From positions 62,001 to 126,000 of the forward strand of contig SVTJ01000002.1 in the NCBI GenBank assembly GCA_015063845.1: a stretch of DNA of 64,000 nucleotides, read 5' to 3'. How positions within the stretch are numbered: the first letter of the stretch is position 1; the number at the start of each line of letters is the position of its first letter. The position numbers were made by a program, and so were the translations under genes. Shown one piece after another: positions 1-9,586 of the stretch. Under the pieces are notes generated by a model. That model searched no databases, had not been told where the DNA came from, and saw nothing but the letters and a program-made list of their open reading frames with translations. Source of the stretch: Oscillospiraceae bacterium (GTDB lineage: Bacteria; Bacillota; Clostridia; Oscillospirales; CAG-272).

Positions 1-1
1 A

Positions 2-1039
2 AAGCTTGTGGGTGTATTTGAAAGCTCAAAATACGTTTACGCAATGCCCATTTACAACAACGACAATGCCGTTTGCGGAACGGTCTTTGCTTGCGCGGAG
101 TCGGTCATGCTCACCGAGCTGCTTGAGGTCATTATCAAAACGATAGTTGTGTCCATTCTTTGGGTGCTTCTTGCGGCGCTGATAGCGGTGTATTTTATAA
201 CCGAAAAAATAACTGGACCGCTTAAGGAAATAAGCAGAGCGGCAAAGCAATTTGCAAACGGAAAGTTCGATGTTCGCGTTCCCGTAAGAGGAAACGACGA
301 GGTCTCCGAGCTTGCTTTGGCTGTCAACAATATGGCGCAATCTCTCGATAGGTACGATGATATGAGAAATACCTTTATGTCAAACGTATCGCACGACCTG
401 CGCTCGCCGATGACGTCCATATCCGGATTTATTGACGGAATACTTGACGGTGTCATTCCACCCGAAAAGCACGAGTATTATCTGAGGATCGTGTCTACCG
501 AGATAAAGAGGCTGTCAAGACTTGTCGCGACGCTGCTGGATCTTTCGAGAATTCAGGCGGGAGAACGAAAGTTCACTATGGCGCCGTTCGATATTTGCGA
601 GATGAGCAGAGAGATAATAATCTCCTTTGAGCAGAAGTTTAACGACAAGAAGCTTGAGGTCGAATTTGATTGTCCCGATGAATCTCTCAGTGTTGTCGCT
701 GACAGAGATGCTATATATCAAATAGCGTATAACTTGTGCGATAACGCCATAAAATTCGCGGGAGAGGGCGCACTCATACGCGTCAGCATCAAGAAGCTTA
801 AGAATAAGAAGGCACTTGTTACCGTATATAACGAGGGGCAGGGAATATCCGAGGCGGATCTGCCATACGTGTTTGAGAGGTTTTATAAGAGCGACAAGAG
901 CCGAGGCATAAACAAGACGGGTGTCGGACTTGGATTGTTTATTTCAAAGACGATAATCGAGGCACACGGTGAGACCATCTGGGTAGAGAGCGAATTTGAA
1001 AAGAATTGCAGTTTCAGCTTCACCTTGCCGCTTGAATAA
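2..1039 (+). CDS. Sensor histidine kinase, C-terminal part (5' end outside window)
   Basis: Membrane histidine kinase of a two-component system. The reading frame is open to the window edge, so the N-terminus and most of the sensor domain are missing. Counting from the GTG at 8, there is a membrane helix at about residues 43-63, a HAMP linker (about 64-117), a HisKA domain with the phospho-acceptor His129 in SNVSHDLRSP, and a HATPase domain with N box NLCDNAIKFA (243-251), G1 NEGQGI and G2 GVGLGLF. All catalytic motifs look intact. The partner response regulator is presumably upstream, outside the window. The gene ends at a hairpin terminator shared with the convergent gene. Confidence 0.93.
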   Translation, partial: KLVGVFESSKYVYAMPIYNNDNAVCGTVFACAESVMLTELLEVIIKTIVVSILWVLLAALIAVYFITEKITGPLKEISRAAKQFANGKFDVRVPVRGNDEVSELALAVNNMAQSLDRYDDMRNTFMSNVSHDLRSPMTSISGFIDGILDGVIPPEKHEYYLRIVSTEIKRLSRLVATLLDLSRIQAGERKFTMAPFDICEMSREIIISFEQKFNDKKLEVEFDCPDESLSVVADRDAIYQIAYNLCDNAIKFAGEGALIRVSIKKLKNKKALVTVYNEGQGISEADLPYVFERFYKSDKSRGINKTGVGLGLFISKTIIEAHGETIWVESEFEKNCSFSFTLPLE

Positions 1040-1050
1040 TAAAAACAAAA

Positions 1051-1078
1051 AAAGAGAACTGAAATCAGTTCTCTTTTT
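1051..1078. terminator. Bidirectional intrinsic terminator
   Basis: A 12-bp stem, AAAGAGAACTGA paired with TCAGTTCTCTTT, lies between two convergent genes, with a T-run on the + side and an A-run (T on the - strand) on the other. Confidence 0.85.
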
Positions 1079-1680
1079 TAATTGGCAGGCATACATTCTA
1101 CGTGAAATTCTCTGTAGAAATTATAGAACGTGTGATTATACATAGATAAACCAACCATATCGGAACGTTCGATGGCATCAAATAAAACGTAATACATTAT
1201 TGAATTATCCTTGTCACAACAAGACACAACGTAATACATATAGTCGCCATTGTGGATCTGTTTTTTCTCAATAAGCCTATGGTAACGGGTCTCTGTTTCT
1301 CCTATAAAACCGTCTACTCCAAAGTCACTTCCCGTTTTCAAGATCTCATCTCGCTTGGAAATATACGTTTGCGCATCATATTTAGCGGCTACTACGGTAA
1401 AAACCGTTTTTGAGTATATTCCGTCGCCGCAATATACAAATTCAACATCCGTGGCATTTTTTGAAACATCCTCGTATTTAGGAAGATACTTCGAGGCGAT
1501 CTTGCCGTATCTTGTAAACCCGAAGCCGAATTTTGAGTATGAGCCGTCGGAATAGTATTCAACGCCTCTGCGATAGGGCTGCATATGTTTTATAAAATCG
1601 CCAAACACACCCCAAAATACAGCAAAAAGAACAACAATAACCGATAGTACGATTATCAGTACCTTTACACGCTTTTTCAT
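1078..1680 (-). CDS. Membrane-anchored protein of unknown family, core paralogue
   Basis: A 200-aa protein starting MKKRVKVLII, with one N-terminal membrane segment (about residues 6-26) and a predicted extracytoplasmic domain. The start at 1680 is chosen because GGAGAG lies 10 bases upstream; the frame runs further but without a ribosome site. I do not recognise the family. It is clearly homologous to the protein at 43104-43745 inside the island: both carry YGKIAS-x-Y-x-PKY, RDEILK-x-G-x-DFG and a DNxIMYxV segment in the same order. Function unknown. A secreted sensor or a binding protein are both possible. Confidence 0.8.
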   Translation of the reverse strand: MKKRVKVLIIVLSVIVVLFAVFWGVFGDFIKHMQPYRRGVEYYSDGSYSKFGFGFTRYGKIASKYLPKYEDVSKNATDVEFVYCGDGIYSKTVFTVVAAKYDAQTYISKRDEILKTGSDFGVDGFIGETETRYHRLIEKKQIHNGDYMYYVVSCCDKDNSIMYYVLFDAIERSDMVGLSMYNHTFYNFYREFHVECMPAN

Positions 1681-1751
1681 CTTTAATATACTCTCCGTTT
1701 TCAATGTGCTGTGGAATATACCCACCACAATTATACGATAAAACGCCAATG

Positions 1752-1779
1752 TTGTCAAGGAAATATATTTTTATAGAAT
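1752..1779 (+). promoter_or_regulatory. Promoter of the HtrA-like gene
   Basis: TTGTCA at 1752-1757 and TAGAAT at 1774-1779 are separated by 16 bases, about 60 bases upstream of the start codon. Confidence 0.5.
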
Positions 1780-1839
1780 AAAACAATGAATGTCTGCGCA
1801 TTACTAATATTAACAGTTAGGTACAGGAGATGTATGTCA

Positions 1840-3207
1840 ATGAGGGAAATACGCAGAAGAAATCCGCACATAAAAAATACGGACATAGGAGCGCTTGACG
1901 ACGTAAACGAGCAGGAGCTTGCCAAGGACGGCGCGAACGACGGAGTGCTTGAGCAACAGCAAGAGACAAAAAAGGTGTCGTTGACGGACAAGGCGGCAGA
2001 ACGCGATAAAAAAGCGCCTTTGCCATTGAAGGTTGAAAAAAAGGAAGAGCAAGTGGTCATAGCGACTGAGCCAGAGCAAACAGAGACCGAAAGCGAGCCC
2101 AAGCAAGCCCCGCCACGACCTGAGCGAGAGGAGACAGAGGAGCAAGAGGACGAGCCCAAGGAGAGAAAAACAGGTGGGCTGTACGTGGCTTTTATTGCGC
2201 TCTGCGCACTTTTGAGCGTTGCAGTCGTATTATATGCGGCACTTGGTAGACCCTCGGAGCAGATGCCCACAGAGCGACTGCCGTCTGAAGAGATGCAAAC
2301 AGATGCAAGCGACAGCACTGTTGTTGACCCCCGTCCGCTTTATGAGCGAATTGCAGACTGTGCTGTTACCGTTCGCATACGTACCGAGGATGGAACTCGG
2401 ATAAGCTCGGGAACGGTCGTGTTTTCCGATGGATACGTAGCCACGCTTTGGGATGCCGTGGAAAATGCCGAGCTCTTAGAGGTGACCTTAAAAAACGGAG
2501 CAAGCTACGAGGCTACGCTGGTTGGCGGAAATGCGCTTTCCGAGCTTGCTCTTTTGAAAATAGAAGCGACTGCGCTTGAAGTGCCCGTGGCGGCGGACGG
2601 TATAAGCGTGGGGCAGACGGTATATGCGGTAGGCGCGATGGGCAGTAATGCTTATGCGTCACTTTCGTCGAGCCTCTGCAGCGGAAATGTCTCTTTCGGT
2701 ACGCGAAATCTGCGAGTAAACGACGGAGATGCGCAGAAATTCATCAAGGCGATACAGCTTGACGGCTTTAATGCCGAGGCTCTTGGAGGTTGCCCCGTTT
2801 TCAATGAAGACGGAGCGGTGGTAGCTATTATGATAAATATCGGTAATGACGCTGCAAGCTTTGCCTTGCCGATAGGAGAGGTAATGAGTGTGCTGTCGTC
2901 TGTCAGGGCGGGAGAGGAATTGACAGAACAAGCGGTGAGCGCGCTCGCGTATCCATGCCCTCGTCTCGGTGTTGCGTGCGAGACGGTTGAAGACGGGATA
3001 AAAATAGCTGCGTTTACGTCAGTTGAGAGCGACGTCGCAAAAAAGCTAAGGATAGGTGACGTTATCGTTAAAGTCGGAGAAGCGACGGTCACCGATACAG
3101 ACTCCCTAAGAGCGCAGATAGAAAAGCACAAGGTGGGGGAAACAGTGGAAATATTCGTCCAAAGATACGGTCAGATACTGTCATTTTACGTTGAATTAAG
3201 CATTTGA
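1840..3207 (+). CDS. Membrane-anchored HtrA-like pseudoprotease with PDZ domain
   Basis: A 455-aa protein with a long charged cytoplasmic region (residues 1-112), one membrane helix (about 113-135), a trypsin-like fold (about 172-350) and a C-terminal PDZ domain (about 373-455). The domain order is that of DegP/HtrA surface proteases, but the catalytic triad positions appear changed: the TNNHV-type His motif reads LWDAV, the Asp motif SDLALLKI reads SELALLKI, and GNSGG reads ALGGC. It is therefore probably a non-catalytic scaffold or binding protein. ATG 1840 is preferred over ATG 1834 because AGGAGA at 1825-1830 is then correctly spaced. A hairpin terminator follows. Confidence 0.8.
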   Translation: MREIRRRNPHIKNTDIGALDDVNEQELAKDGANDGVLEQQQETKKVSLTDKAAERDKKAPLPLKVEKKEEQVVIATEPEQTETESEPKQAPPRPEREETEEQEDEPKERKTGGLYVAFIALCALLSVAVVLYAALGRPSEQMPTERLPSEEMQTDASDSTVVDPRPLYERIADCAVTVRIRTEDGTRISSGTVVFSDGYVATLWDAVENAELLEVTLKNGASYEATLVGGNALSELALLKIEATALEVPVAADGISVGQTVYAVGAMGSNAYASLSSSLCSGNVSFGTRNLRVNDGDAQKFIKAIQLDGFNAEALGGCPVFNEDGAVVAIMINIGNDAASFALPIGEVMSVLSSVRAGEELTEQAVSALAYPCPRLGVACETVEDGIKIAAFTSVESDVAKKLRIGDVIVKVGEATVTDTDSLRAQIEKHKVGETVEIFVQRYGQILSFYVELSI

Positions 3208-3229
3208 TGTACAAAAAAACGAAAAACTA

Positions 3230-3258
3230 TTGCAAAATTCCAAAGAATGTTGTATAAT
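3230..3258 (+). promoter_or_regulatory. Promoter of the mgtC pair
   Basis: TTGCAA at 3230-3235 and TATAAT at 3253-3258 are 17 bases apart. The -10 overlaps the hairpin that ends the previous gene, so termination and initiation share this DNA. Confidence 0.55.
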
Positions 3259-3283
3259 ATTTAGAATACAACATTCTTTTTTG
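3242..3283 (+). terminator. Intrinsic terminator of the HtrA-like gene
   Basis: A 14-bp perfect stem, AAAGAATGTTGTAT with ATACAACATTCTTT and a 10-base loop, runs into six T residues. Confidence 0.8.
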
Positions 3284-3342
3284 CACGCTTTTTGATAAAA
3301 AGAATAAAATGATAACACAAATACTAAGAATGGGAGGAAAAA

Positions 3343-4047
3343 ATGGTTACCTTATCCATATGGGATATGCTTCTGCGCGTCGGCGTTGCTGTGCTGTGCG
3401 GTGGCGTTATCGGTATAGAAAGAGGAAGAAAGCGCCGTCCTGCGGGATTCAGAACGTATATGCTCGTGTGTGTTGGCGCGGCGATGACGATGATCCTCAG
3501 TACATATCTTGCGGCAATGCTTACGGGTCCTTGGGCGGCGGTGCTTCCCGTTGACTACACAAAAATAGACGTTTCACGTTTTGGCGCGCAGGTCATAAAC
3601 GGAATAGGCTTTCTTGGCGCTGGCACTATCATAGTTACGGGCCGTCAGCAGATAAAGGGAATGACCACAGCTGCGGGACTTTGGGCATCTGCCTGCATGG
3701 GACTTGCGATCGGAGCGGGCTTTTATATGGCATCGCTTATCTGCTGTGTTCTCATAATACTTACTGTCGTAGTTTTCTCAAAGCTTGAACATCTGATACT
3801 TTCACGCTCCAGAAATATCAACCTTTACGTCGAATTTGAAAACACTGACGATATCTCCGATATAGTCGAGAGAATAAAGTCAAAGCAGGTCAAGATATTC
3901 GACGTTGAGGTCACAAAAGCAAAGTATTCGGAGAGCAAATATCCTAATGCGATATTCTCGCTTCAGCTTCCCAAGAAAATGTCGCATACCGTTGTTATGA
4001 CGGCTATCGCGGAGATCGAATCGGTGCGAAGCATCGAAGAGCTTTAA
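3343..4047 (+). CDS. MgtC/SapB family membrane protein, first of a tandem pair
   Basis: A 234-aa inner-membrane protein. The N-terminal half has several membrane helices with the family signature GGVIGIERGRKRRPAGFRT and the Asn/Gly-rich segment INGIGFLGAGTI; the C-terminal 80 residues form a soluble ACT-like domain. MgtC proteins are linked to Mg2+ limitation and membrane potential, but the exact transport role of this branch is not known. It starts with GGGAGG seven bases upstream and is followed after 12 bases by a second copy. Confidence 0.9.
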   Translation: MVTLSIWDMLLRVGVAVLCGGVIGIERGRKRRPAGFRTYMLVCVGAAMTMILSTYLAAMLTGPWAAVLPVDYTKIDVSRFGAQVINGIGFLGAGTIIVTGRQQIKGMTTAAGLWASACMGLAIGAGFYMASLICCVLIILTVVVFSKLEHLILSRSRNINLYVEFENTDDISDIVERIKSKQVKIFDVEVTKAKYSESKYPNAIFSLQLPKKMSHTVVMTAIAEIESVRSIEEL

Positions 4048-4059
4048 GGGGGTGGACAT

Positions 4060-4755
4060 ATGTTAGAATGTTTGAATTTTTTGAGAGGCACCAGCCTTGA
4101 TTGGATATCCGTTACCGTCCGCCTCGTGCTTGCGGTGATATGCGGAGGAATTATCGGTATCGAGCGTGAGCGTAAGCGCCGTCCTGCGGGCTTCCGCACA
4201 CATATACTTATCTGCCTCGGTGCGGCGATGACAACGCTCACCAGCCAGTTCCTCGTTCTTGAAATGGGACTGTTTACCGATATGGCGCGTCTTGGGGCGC
4301 AGGTAATAGCGGGAATCGGCTTTATCGGTGCGGGAACCATCATTATTACAAAGCGACGTCAGGTAAAGGGACTTACAACAGCGGCAGGTCTTTGGACAGC
4401 GGCAATAGTCGGTCTTTGCTGCGGTGCGGGATACGTTGAGGGAGCACTCGCGACCACATTGGTGATCATACTTGCGGAGCTTGTTTTTGCAAGACTTGAA
4501 TATTTTATCGTATCGAACGCACGTACGTTCAATCTTTACGTCGAGTATACCGACAGCGGAAATCTCGGAAGTATAATCGATACGGTAAAGAGAAAAGGCG
4601 GATACATAGTTGATATGGAGATAACCAAGAATGCCGCTGAGGGCAGAAACCCATGCGTTATCTTCTCACTAAGCACACCGAGAAAAACATCTCTTCAAGC
4701 GCTTATGACGGTTATCGCAAAGCTCGACGGAGTTGTTTCGGTCGAGGAGCTTTAA
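4060..4755 (+). CDS. MgtC/SapB family membrane protein, second of a tandem pair
   Basis: A 231-aa paralogue of the preceding gene with the same GGIIGIERERKRRPAGFRTH motif, multiple membrane helices and a C-terminal soluble domain ending in the same VSVEEL-type residues. GGGGGTGG precedes the ATG. The two genes form an operon with a 12-base gap and end at a strong terminator. The proteins are similar but not identical, so the duplication is old. They may act as a hetero-oligomer; this is inference. Confidence 0.9.
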   Translation: MLECLNFLRGTSLDWISVTVRLVLAVICGGIIGIERERKRRPAGFRTHILICLGAAMTTLTSQFLVLEMGLFTDMARLGAQVIAGIGFIGAGTIIITKRRQVKGLTTAAGLWTAAIVGLCCGAGYVEGALATTLVIILAELVFARLEYFIVSNARTFNLYVEYTDSGNLGSIIDTVKRKGGYIVDMEITKNAAEGRNPCVIFSLSTPRKTSLQALMTVIAKLDGVVSVEEL

Positions 4756-4764
4756 GAAAAACAA

Positions 4765-4804
4765 AAAACGCTTATGGCGAATGCCATAAGCGTTTTCTTT
4801 TTTG
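4765..4804. terminator. Bidirectional intrinsic terminator
   Basis: A 14-bp stem, AAAACGCTTATGGC with GCCATAAGCGTTTT and loop GAAT, is followed by TCTTTTTT. It lies between the convergent mgtC pair and purC. Confidence 0.88.
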
Positions 4805-4807
4805 AAA

Positions 4808-5506
4808 TTATCTGTTATTGATAAGCTTTGTGAGCTCAACGGGGGGAACAATAACGCCGTCCTTGTAGACACGCATATTTCCAGAAGCTATCTCGTCGAT
4901 GAGAACTACTTCTCCGTTGTTGTAACCAAACTCAAACTTTATATCCCAAAGGTCAAGACCGATGGTCTTAAGGTCGTCGGCAACTATCTTTGTTATCTTG
5001 AGCGTCTGCTCCTTGAGGCTCTCGAACGCCTCAGCGGTCATAACCTTAAGAGCAACGAGACCCTCGCCCGTTACGAGCGGGTCGCCCTTAGCGTCGTTCT
5101 TAAAGGTGCACTCAACGTAACCACCCTCAAGAGGTGTACCATCCTTTATGTACTCGCCGTATCTGCGGATAAAGCTACCCGTAGCAACGAGACGGCAAAT
5201 GACCTCAAGTCCGCCGCCGCCAAGCTTCTTGCCGAAGCACTCTGCGTCAAGAACTTCCATAGTAGCGTTTTCGATATCAGCGCTTACGTAGTGCGTCTTG
5301 ATACCTGCCTTTTTAAGAAGCTCAAAGTAATAAACAGAGGTCTGGAGATTAGCCTTGCCGATACCGTCGATCGTGAGACCAACTGCGTTCTCGCCGGGAT
5401 CGAATACGCCGTCCTTACCCGTGCAATCGTCCTTGAATTTAAGCATTACGTTGCCGTTATCAAGAGCATAAACGTCTTTTGTCTTGCCTTCGTAAACCTT
5501 TTTCAT
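4808..5506 (-). CDS. purC: Phosphoribosylaminoimidazole-succinocarboxamide synthase
   Basis: A 232-aa SAICAR synthetase that ligates aspartate to CAIR in purine synthesis. It begins [14 protein letters not shown], has the conserved MLKFKDDCT and VATGSF segments and the nucleotide and aspartate-binding [11 protein letters not shown] near the C-terminus. Length fits the family (about 235 aa). ATG 5506 is chosen with AAAGGAG seven bases upstream; a TTG six bases earlier is in frame but sits on the ribosome site. It stands alone, not in a pur operon. Confidence 0.96.
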   Translation of the reverse strand: MKKVYEGKTKDVYALDNGNVMLKFKDDCTGKDGVFDPGENAVGLTIDGIGKANLQTSVYYFELLKKAGIKTHYVSADIENATMEVLDAECFGKKLGGGGLEVICRLVATGSFIRRYGEYIKDGTPLEGGYVECTFKNDAKGDPLVTGEGLVALKVMTAEAFESLKEQTLKITKIVADDLKTIGLDLWDIKFEFGYNNGEVVLIDEIASGNMRVYKDGVIVPPVELTKLINNR

Positions 5507-5675
5507 AAACAAACTCCTTTTGTCGTTGTGCGACTTGAAATATACTAATATTTTATCACAAAAAATGACGTTTGTATATACCTTTTTGCAAAAAAGTATT
5601 TGTTATATCATAAAATTTTTGCAACGGTAACTGTGGATTTTTATAAATATAAAACAAAAAATCCTAATTAATAAC

Positions 5676-5712
5676 AAAAAACACGGGCGAGACTTCATTT
5701 GAAGTCTCGCCC
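5676..5712 (-). terminator. Intrinsic terminator of the PFOR gene
   Basis: A 12-bp GC-rich stem, GGGCGAGACTTC with GAAGTCTCGCCC, is followed on the - strand by GTGTTTTTTGTT. Confidence 0.85.
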
Positions 5713-5739
5713 ATATTTATTAGGTTTTAACTAACTGAA

Positions 5740-8700
5740 TTAGTCGTTAGCGTAGAGGTCGACCATCTTCTGGAGTCTCTCGTACTTAGCCTTTGCATTA
5801 GCCTCACCCTGAGCGAAGAGAACTTCTGCCTTTTCGGGGTTGGTCTGTACAAGACGAGCGTAACGGTTCTCAGACTTGATGAAGTCAACGTAGCTGCCTG
5901 TGGGCTCCTTAGAGTCGAGCGTGAAGGGGTTCTTGCCTTCTGCCTTCGCAGCGGGGTTGAAGCGGAACATCTGCCAGTAACCTGCTTCAACTGCCTTCTT
6001 CATCTCGAGCTGGCAGTTCTGCATCGTTCCCTTGATGCCGTGCATCTCACAAGGAGCGTAGCCGATGATGATGGAAGGTCCGTTGTATGCCTCAGCCTCT
6101 GTGAGAGCCTTGAGGAGCTGGTTCATATCAGCGCCCATTGCAACCTGTGCAACGTATACGTAGCCGTAGGACATAGCGATCTCTGCAAGGTTCTTCTTGC
6201 CGATTGCCTTACCTGCTGCTGCGAACTGAGCAACCTGACCGATGTTGGAAGCCTTGGAAGCCTGTCCACCTGTGTTGGAGTAAACCTCGGTATCGAATAC
6301 CATGATGTTTACGTCCTCACCGGAAGCGAGTACGTGGTCGAGACCGCCAAATCCGATATCGTATGCCCAACCGTCTCCACCGAAGATCCATGTGGACTTC
6401 TTGCCGAGATAGGTCTTTTCAGCGAGTACTTCGGGAGCTGTGGGACAGCCTGCAGCAGCTGCCTTCTCAAGCTCTGCGATAAGTGCCTTAGTGGGCTCAA
6501 CGTTAGCCTTGGAGCTATCCTTTGTTGCCATGAATGCGTCAACAGCAGCCTTGAACTCATCACTTGCCTTATCGGAAGCAGCCATCTCAGCTACCTTGCG
6601 GATGAGCTTCTCACGAATGGTCTTCTGACCAAGGTGAATTCCGAGACCGTGCTCAGCGTTGTCCTCGAAGAGGGAGTTAGCCCAAGCGGGTCCGCGTCCG
6701 CTCTCACGGTTTACAGTGTAAGGAGTTGCGGGAGCAGAACCACCCCAAATAGAGGAGCATCCTGTTGCGTTGGAGATGTACATAGACTCACCGAAGAGCT
6801 GTGTGATAAGACGAGCGTAAGAGGTCTCAGCACATCCTGCGCAAGAGCCGGAGAACTCAAGCAGAGGCTGCTTGAACTGAGAGCCCTTAACGGTTGTGTT
6901 GATAAGCTCGGTCTTCTCGGATACGTTTGCAACAGCGTAATCCCAAGGAGCCTGCTGATCAGCCTGTGTAGCTGCGGGAACCATCTCGATAGCTGTACCC
7001 ATCTTAGGATTGTTGTTAACGGGACATGCCTTTACGCAGAGCGTACAACCCATACAGTCAGCGGGAGAGATGGACATTGTGAACTTGTAGTTTGTCTTGA
7101 TAACGGGCTTTGCTGCGAACTTTGTAGTCTCGGGAGCGTTTGCAGCCTCCTCCTCGGTCATAGCGAAGGGACGGATACAAGCGTGAGGACATACGAACGC
7201 ACAGTTGTTACACTGGATACAAGCCTCGGGGTGCCATGTAGGAACGTAAACAGCAACGCCTCTCTTCTCGGAAGCGGTGGATCCCTGCGGGAACGTACCG
7301 TCAGCATACTCTGTGAACGCGGATACGGGGAGACTGTCTCCTGCCATTGCGTTAACGGGAGTAACTACGTTATTTACGAACTTTGTGAGGTCTGCACGAG
7401 GACTCTCGAATGCAGCCTTGGGTGCGTCAACACCTGCGTTCTTCCAAGCCTCGGGAACCTTAACCTCAACGTAAGCGTCAGAGCCTGCGTCGATAGCTGC
7501 ATAGTTGAGGTCAACTATTGCCTGTCCCTTCTTGATGTAGGACTTGTAAGCAGCCTTCTTCATGTAATCAATAGCCTCATCCTTAGGAAGAATGTTAGCG
7601 AGAGAGAAGAATGCGGACTGAAGAACCGTGTTCTTAACCTTTGCGTTACCGATCTGCTTTGTAGCGATGGTGGTAGCGTCGATGATTATGAACTTGATGT
7701 TGTTGTTAGCGATGTAACCCTTAACCTTTTCAGGGAGGTTAGCGTCGAGCTCGTCTACGCTCCAAGCACAGTCGAGAAGGAACGTACCGCCGGGTTTAAC
7801 GTCGCTTATCATATCATACTTCTTAAGGTATGCGGAGTTGTGGCAAGCAACGAAGTCAGCCTTGTTGATGTAGTAAGGAGACTTGATGGGGTTGTCACCA
7901 AAACGAAGGTGAGAAATGGTGATACCGGAAGTCTTCTTGGAGTCATACTGGAAGTATGCCTGGATGTACTTGTCGGTGTGGTCACCGATGATCTTGATGG
8001 AGTTCTTGTTTGCTCCGACAGTTCCGTCTCCGCCCAGACCCCAGAACTTACAAGCGATAGTGCCTGCAGCTGCTGTGTCGGGAGCGGGCTTTTCATCAAG
8101 AGAAGTTCCCGTAACGTCGTCTACGATACCGATCGTAAAGCCGTTCTTGGGAGCATCCTTAGCGAGCTCGTCGTAAATTGCGAAGATAGAAGAAGGAGGA
8201 GTATCCTTAGAACCGAGACCGTAACGGCCGCCAACTACCTTTGCGCTTACGCCACCCTGTGCAAGAGCGGTAACAACGTCGAGGTAAAGAGGCTCACCGA
8301 GAGAGCCGGGCTCTTTTGTTCTGTCAAGAACTGCGATCTTCTTAGCTGTTGCGGGGATAGCTGCGATGAGCTTGTCTGCAACGAAGGGACGGTAAAGTCT
8401 TACCTTGATAAGACCAACCTTCTCACCCTTAGCGGTGAGGTAGTCGATAACTTCCTCTGCTACGTCACAGATAGATCCCATAGCGACGATAACTCTGTCA
8501 GCATCGGGAGCACCGTAGTAGTTGAAGAGCTGGTAGTTGGTACCGATCTTCTCGTTTACCTTGTCCATGTAATCCTCAACGATTGCGGGAAGTGCATCGT
8601 AGTAACGGTTGCAAGCCTCTCTGTGCTGGAAGAAGATATCTCCGTTTTCAGCAGAGCCGCGGAGCACGGGGTGCTCAGGGTTGAGAGAGCGTGCACGGAA

Positions 8701-9312
8701 CTCAGCGATAGCGTCCATGTCAACCATCTCCTTGAGATCTTCATAATCCCAAGTCTCGATCTTCTGGATCTCGTGAGAGGTACGGAAGCCGTCGAAGAAG
8801 TTAATGAAAGGAACTCTGCCCTTGATCGTGGAGAGGTGAGCAACTGCACCAAGGTCCATAACCTCCTGAGGGTTAGAGCCAGCGATCATAGCGAAGCCTG
8901 TCTGACGGCACGCATATACGTCGGAGTGGTCACCGAAGATATTGAGCGCGTGAGAAGCTACGCAACGAGCGGATACGTGAATAACGCAGGGAAGAAGCTC
9001 GCCGGCGATCTTATACATGTTGGGGATCATCAACAAAAGTCCCTGAGAAGCCGTATAAGTCGTGGTGAGAGCGCCTGCTGCGAGAGAACCGTGAACGGTA
9101 CCTGCAGCTCCTGCCTCGGACTGCATCTCCATAACCTTAACGTTTTCGCCCATGATGTTCTTAAGTCCTGTTGCGGACCAAGCATCGGTGAGCTCAGCCA
9201 TTACGGATGAAGGTGTGATAGGGTAAATAGCGGCAACCTCAGTGAACGCGTACGATACGTGCGCGGCAGCTGTGTTACCGTCCATGGACATCTTTTTTCT
9301 TTGAATAGCCAT
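5740..9312 (-). CDS. nifJ: Pyruvate:ferredoxin (flavodoxin) oxidoreductase, single-chain
   Basis: A 1190-aa homodimeric PFOR that oxidises pyruvate to acetyl-CoA and CO2 and reduces ferredoxin, central to anaerobic fermentation. The N-terminal pyruvate-binding domain has YPITPSSVMAE; two ferredoxin-type clusters are seen as CIQCNNCAFVCP and CMGCTLCVKACP; the C-terminal thiamine diphosphate domain has CAGCAETSY, GDGWAYDIGFGG and VYSNTGGQ. Full length for the family. GGAGG lies 9 bases before the ATG. It is monocistronic, with a downstream terminator. Codon bias is strong, consistent with high expression. Confidence 0.98.
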   Translation of the reverse strand: MAIQRKKMSMDGNTAAAHVSYAFTEVAAIYPITPSSVMAELTDAWSATGLKNIMGENVKVMEMQSEAGAAGTVHGSLAAGALTTTYTASQGLLLMIPNMYKIAGELLPCVIHVSARCVASHALNIFGDHSDVYACRQTGFAMIAGSNPQEVMDLGAVAHLSTIKGRVPFINFFDGFRTSHEIQKIETWDYEDLKEMVDMDAIAEFRARSLNPEHPVLRGSAENGDIFFQHREACNRYYDALPAIVEDYMDKVNEKIGTNYQLFNYYGAPDADRVIVAMGSICDVAEEVIDYLTAKGEKVGLIKVRLYRPFVADKLIAAIPATAKKIAVLDRTKEPGSLGEPLYLDVVTALAQGGVSAKVVGGRYGLGSKDTPPSSIFAIYDELAKDAPKNGFTIGIVDDVTGTSLDEKPAPDTAAAGTIACKFWGLGGDGTVGANKNSIKIIGDHTDKYIQAYFQYDSKKTSGITISHLRFGDNPIKSPYYINKADFVACHNSAYLKKYDMISDVKPGGTFLLDCAWSVDELDANLPEKVKGYIANNNIKFIIIDATTIATKQIGNAKVKNTVLQSAFFSLANILPKDEAIDYMKKAAYKSYIKKGQAIVDLNYAAIDAGSDAYVEVKVPEAWKNAGVDAPKAAFESPRADLTKFVNNVVTPVNAMAGDSLPVSAFTEYADGTFPQGSTASEKRGVAVYVPTWHPEACIQCNNCAFVCPHACIRPFAMTEEEAANAPETTKFAAKPVIKTNYKFTMSISPADCMGCTLCVKACPVNNNPKMGTAIEMVPAATQADQQAPWDYAVANVSEKTELINTTVKGSQFKQPLLEFSGSCAGCAETSYARLITQLFGESMYISNATGCSSIWGGSAPATPYTVNRESGRGPAWANSLFEDNAEHGLGIHLGQKTIREKLIRKVAEMAASDKASDEFKAAVDAFMATKDSSKANVEPTKALIAELEKAAAAGCPTAPEVLAEKTYLGKKSTWIFGGDGWAYDIGFGGLDHVLASGEDVNIMVFDTEVYSNTGGQASKASNIGQVAQFAAAGKAIGKKNLAEIAMSYGYVYVAQVAMGADMNQLLKALTEAEAYNGPSIIIGYAPCEMHGIKGTMQNCQLEMKKAVEAGYWQMFRFNPAAKAEGKNPFTLDSKEPTGSYVDFIKSENRYARLVQTNPEKAEVLFAQGEANAKAKYERLQKMVDLYAND

Positions 9313-9521
9313 GATATTTATTTCCTCCGTTTTAAAAAATTTTTTCCACTTAATATAATAACATAAAAAGACAAATAAGTAAAGGGTTTTTTGAAAATTT
9401 CTACGTAAAAATAAGTGAAGATTTTTTGTAAAAACTCAATAAATAAGCGTATTTGTTAAAAAATAGTCAAATTTCCTTTGAGTAATGTTCGCATCGGCAA
9501 AACCGAAAATTGAAAAAAATC

Positions 9522-9550
9522 TTGACAGAAAGGGCATTTATGTGTATAAT
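9522..9550 (+). promoter_or_regulatory. Consensus sigma-A promoter of the Fur-like/znuA operon
   Basis: TTGACA at 9522-9527 and TATAAT at 9545-9550, both perfect, are 17 bases apart. A palindrome lies immediately downstream. Confidence 0.85.
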
Positions 9551-9552
9551 AT

Positions 9553-9569
9553 TTGAGAATTACTCTCAA
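9553..9569. promoter_or_regulatory. Candidate Fur/Zur operator
   Basis: The inverted repeat TTGAGA-N5-TCTCAA starts three bases after the -10 box and covers the expected transcription start, as for a repressor site. The regulator encoded just downstream is the obvious candidate for binding it. Confidence 0.6.
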
Positions 9570-9586
9570 TTTTGGAGGAGCTGACA

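Noticed and set aside
6040-9210. A 1056-codon open frame on the + strand
   Set aside because: It is fully antisense to the PFOR gene, whose motifs are complete; long antisense frames arise from the strong codon bias of that gene. Its translation is Cys/Ser/Val-rich with no recognisable domain.
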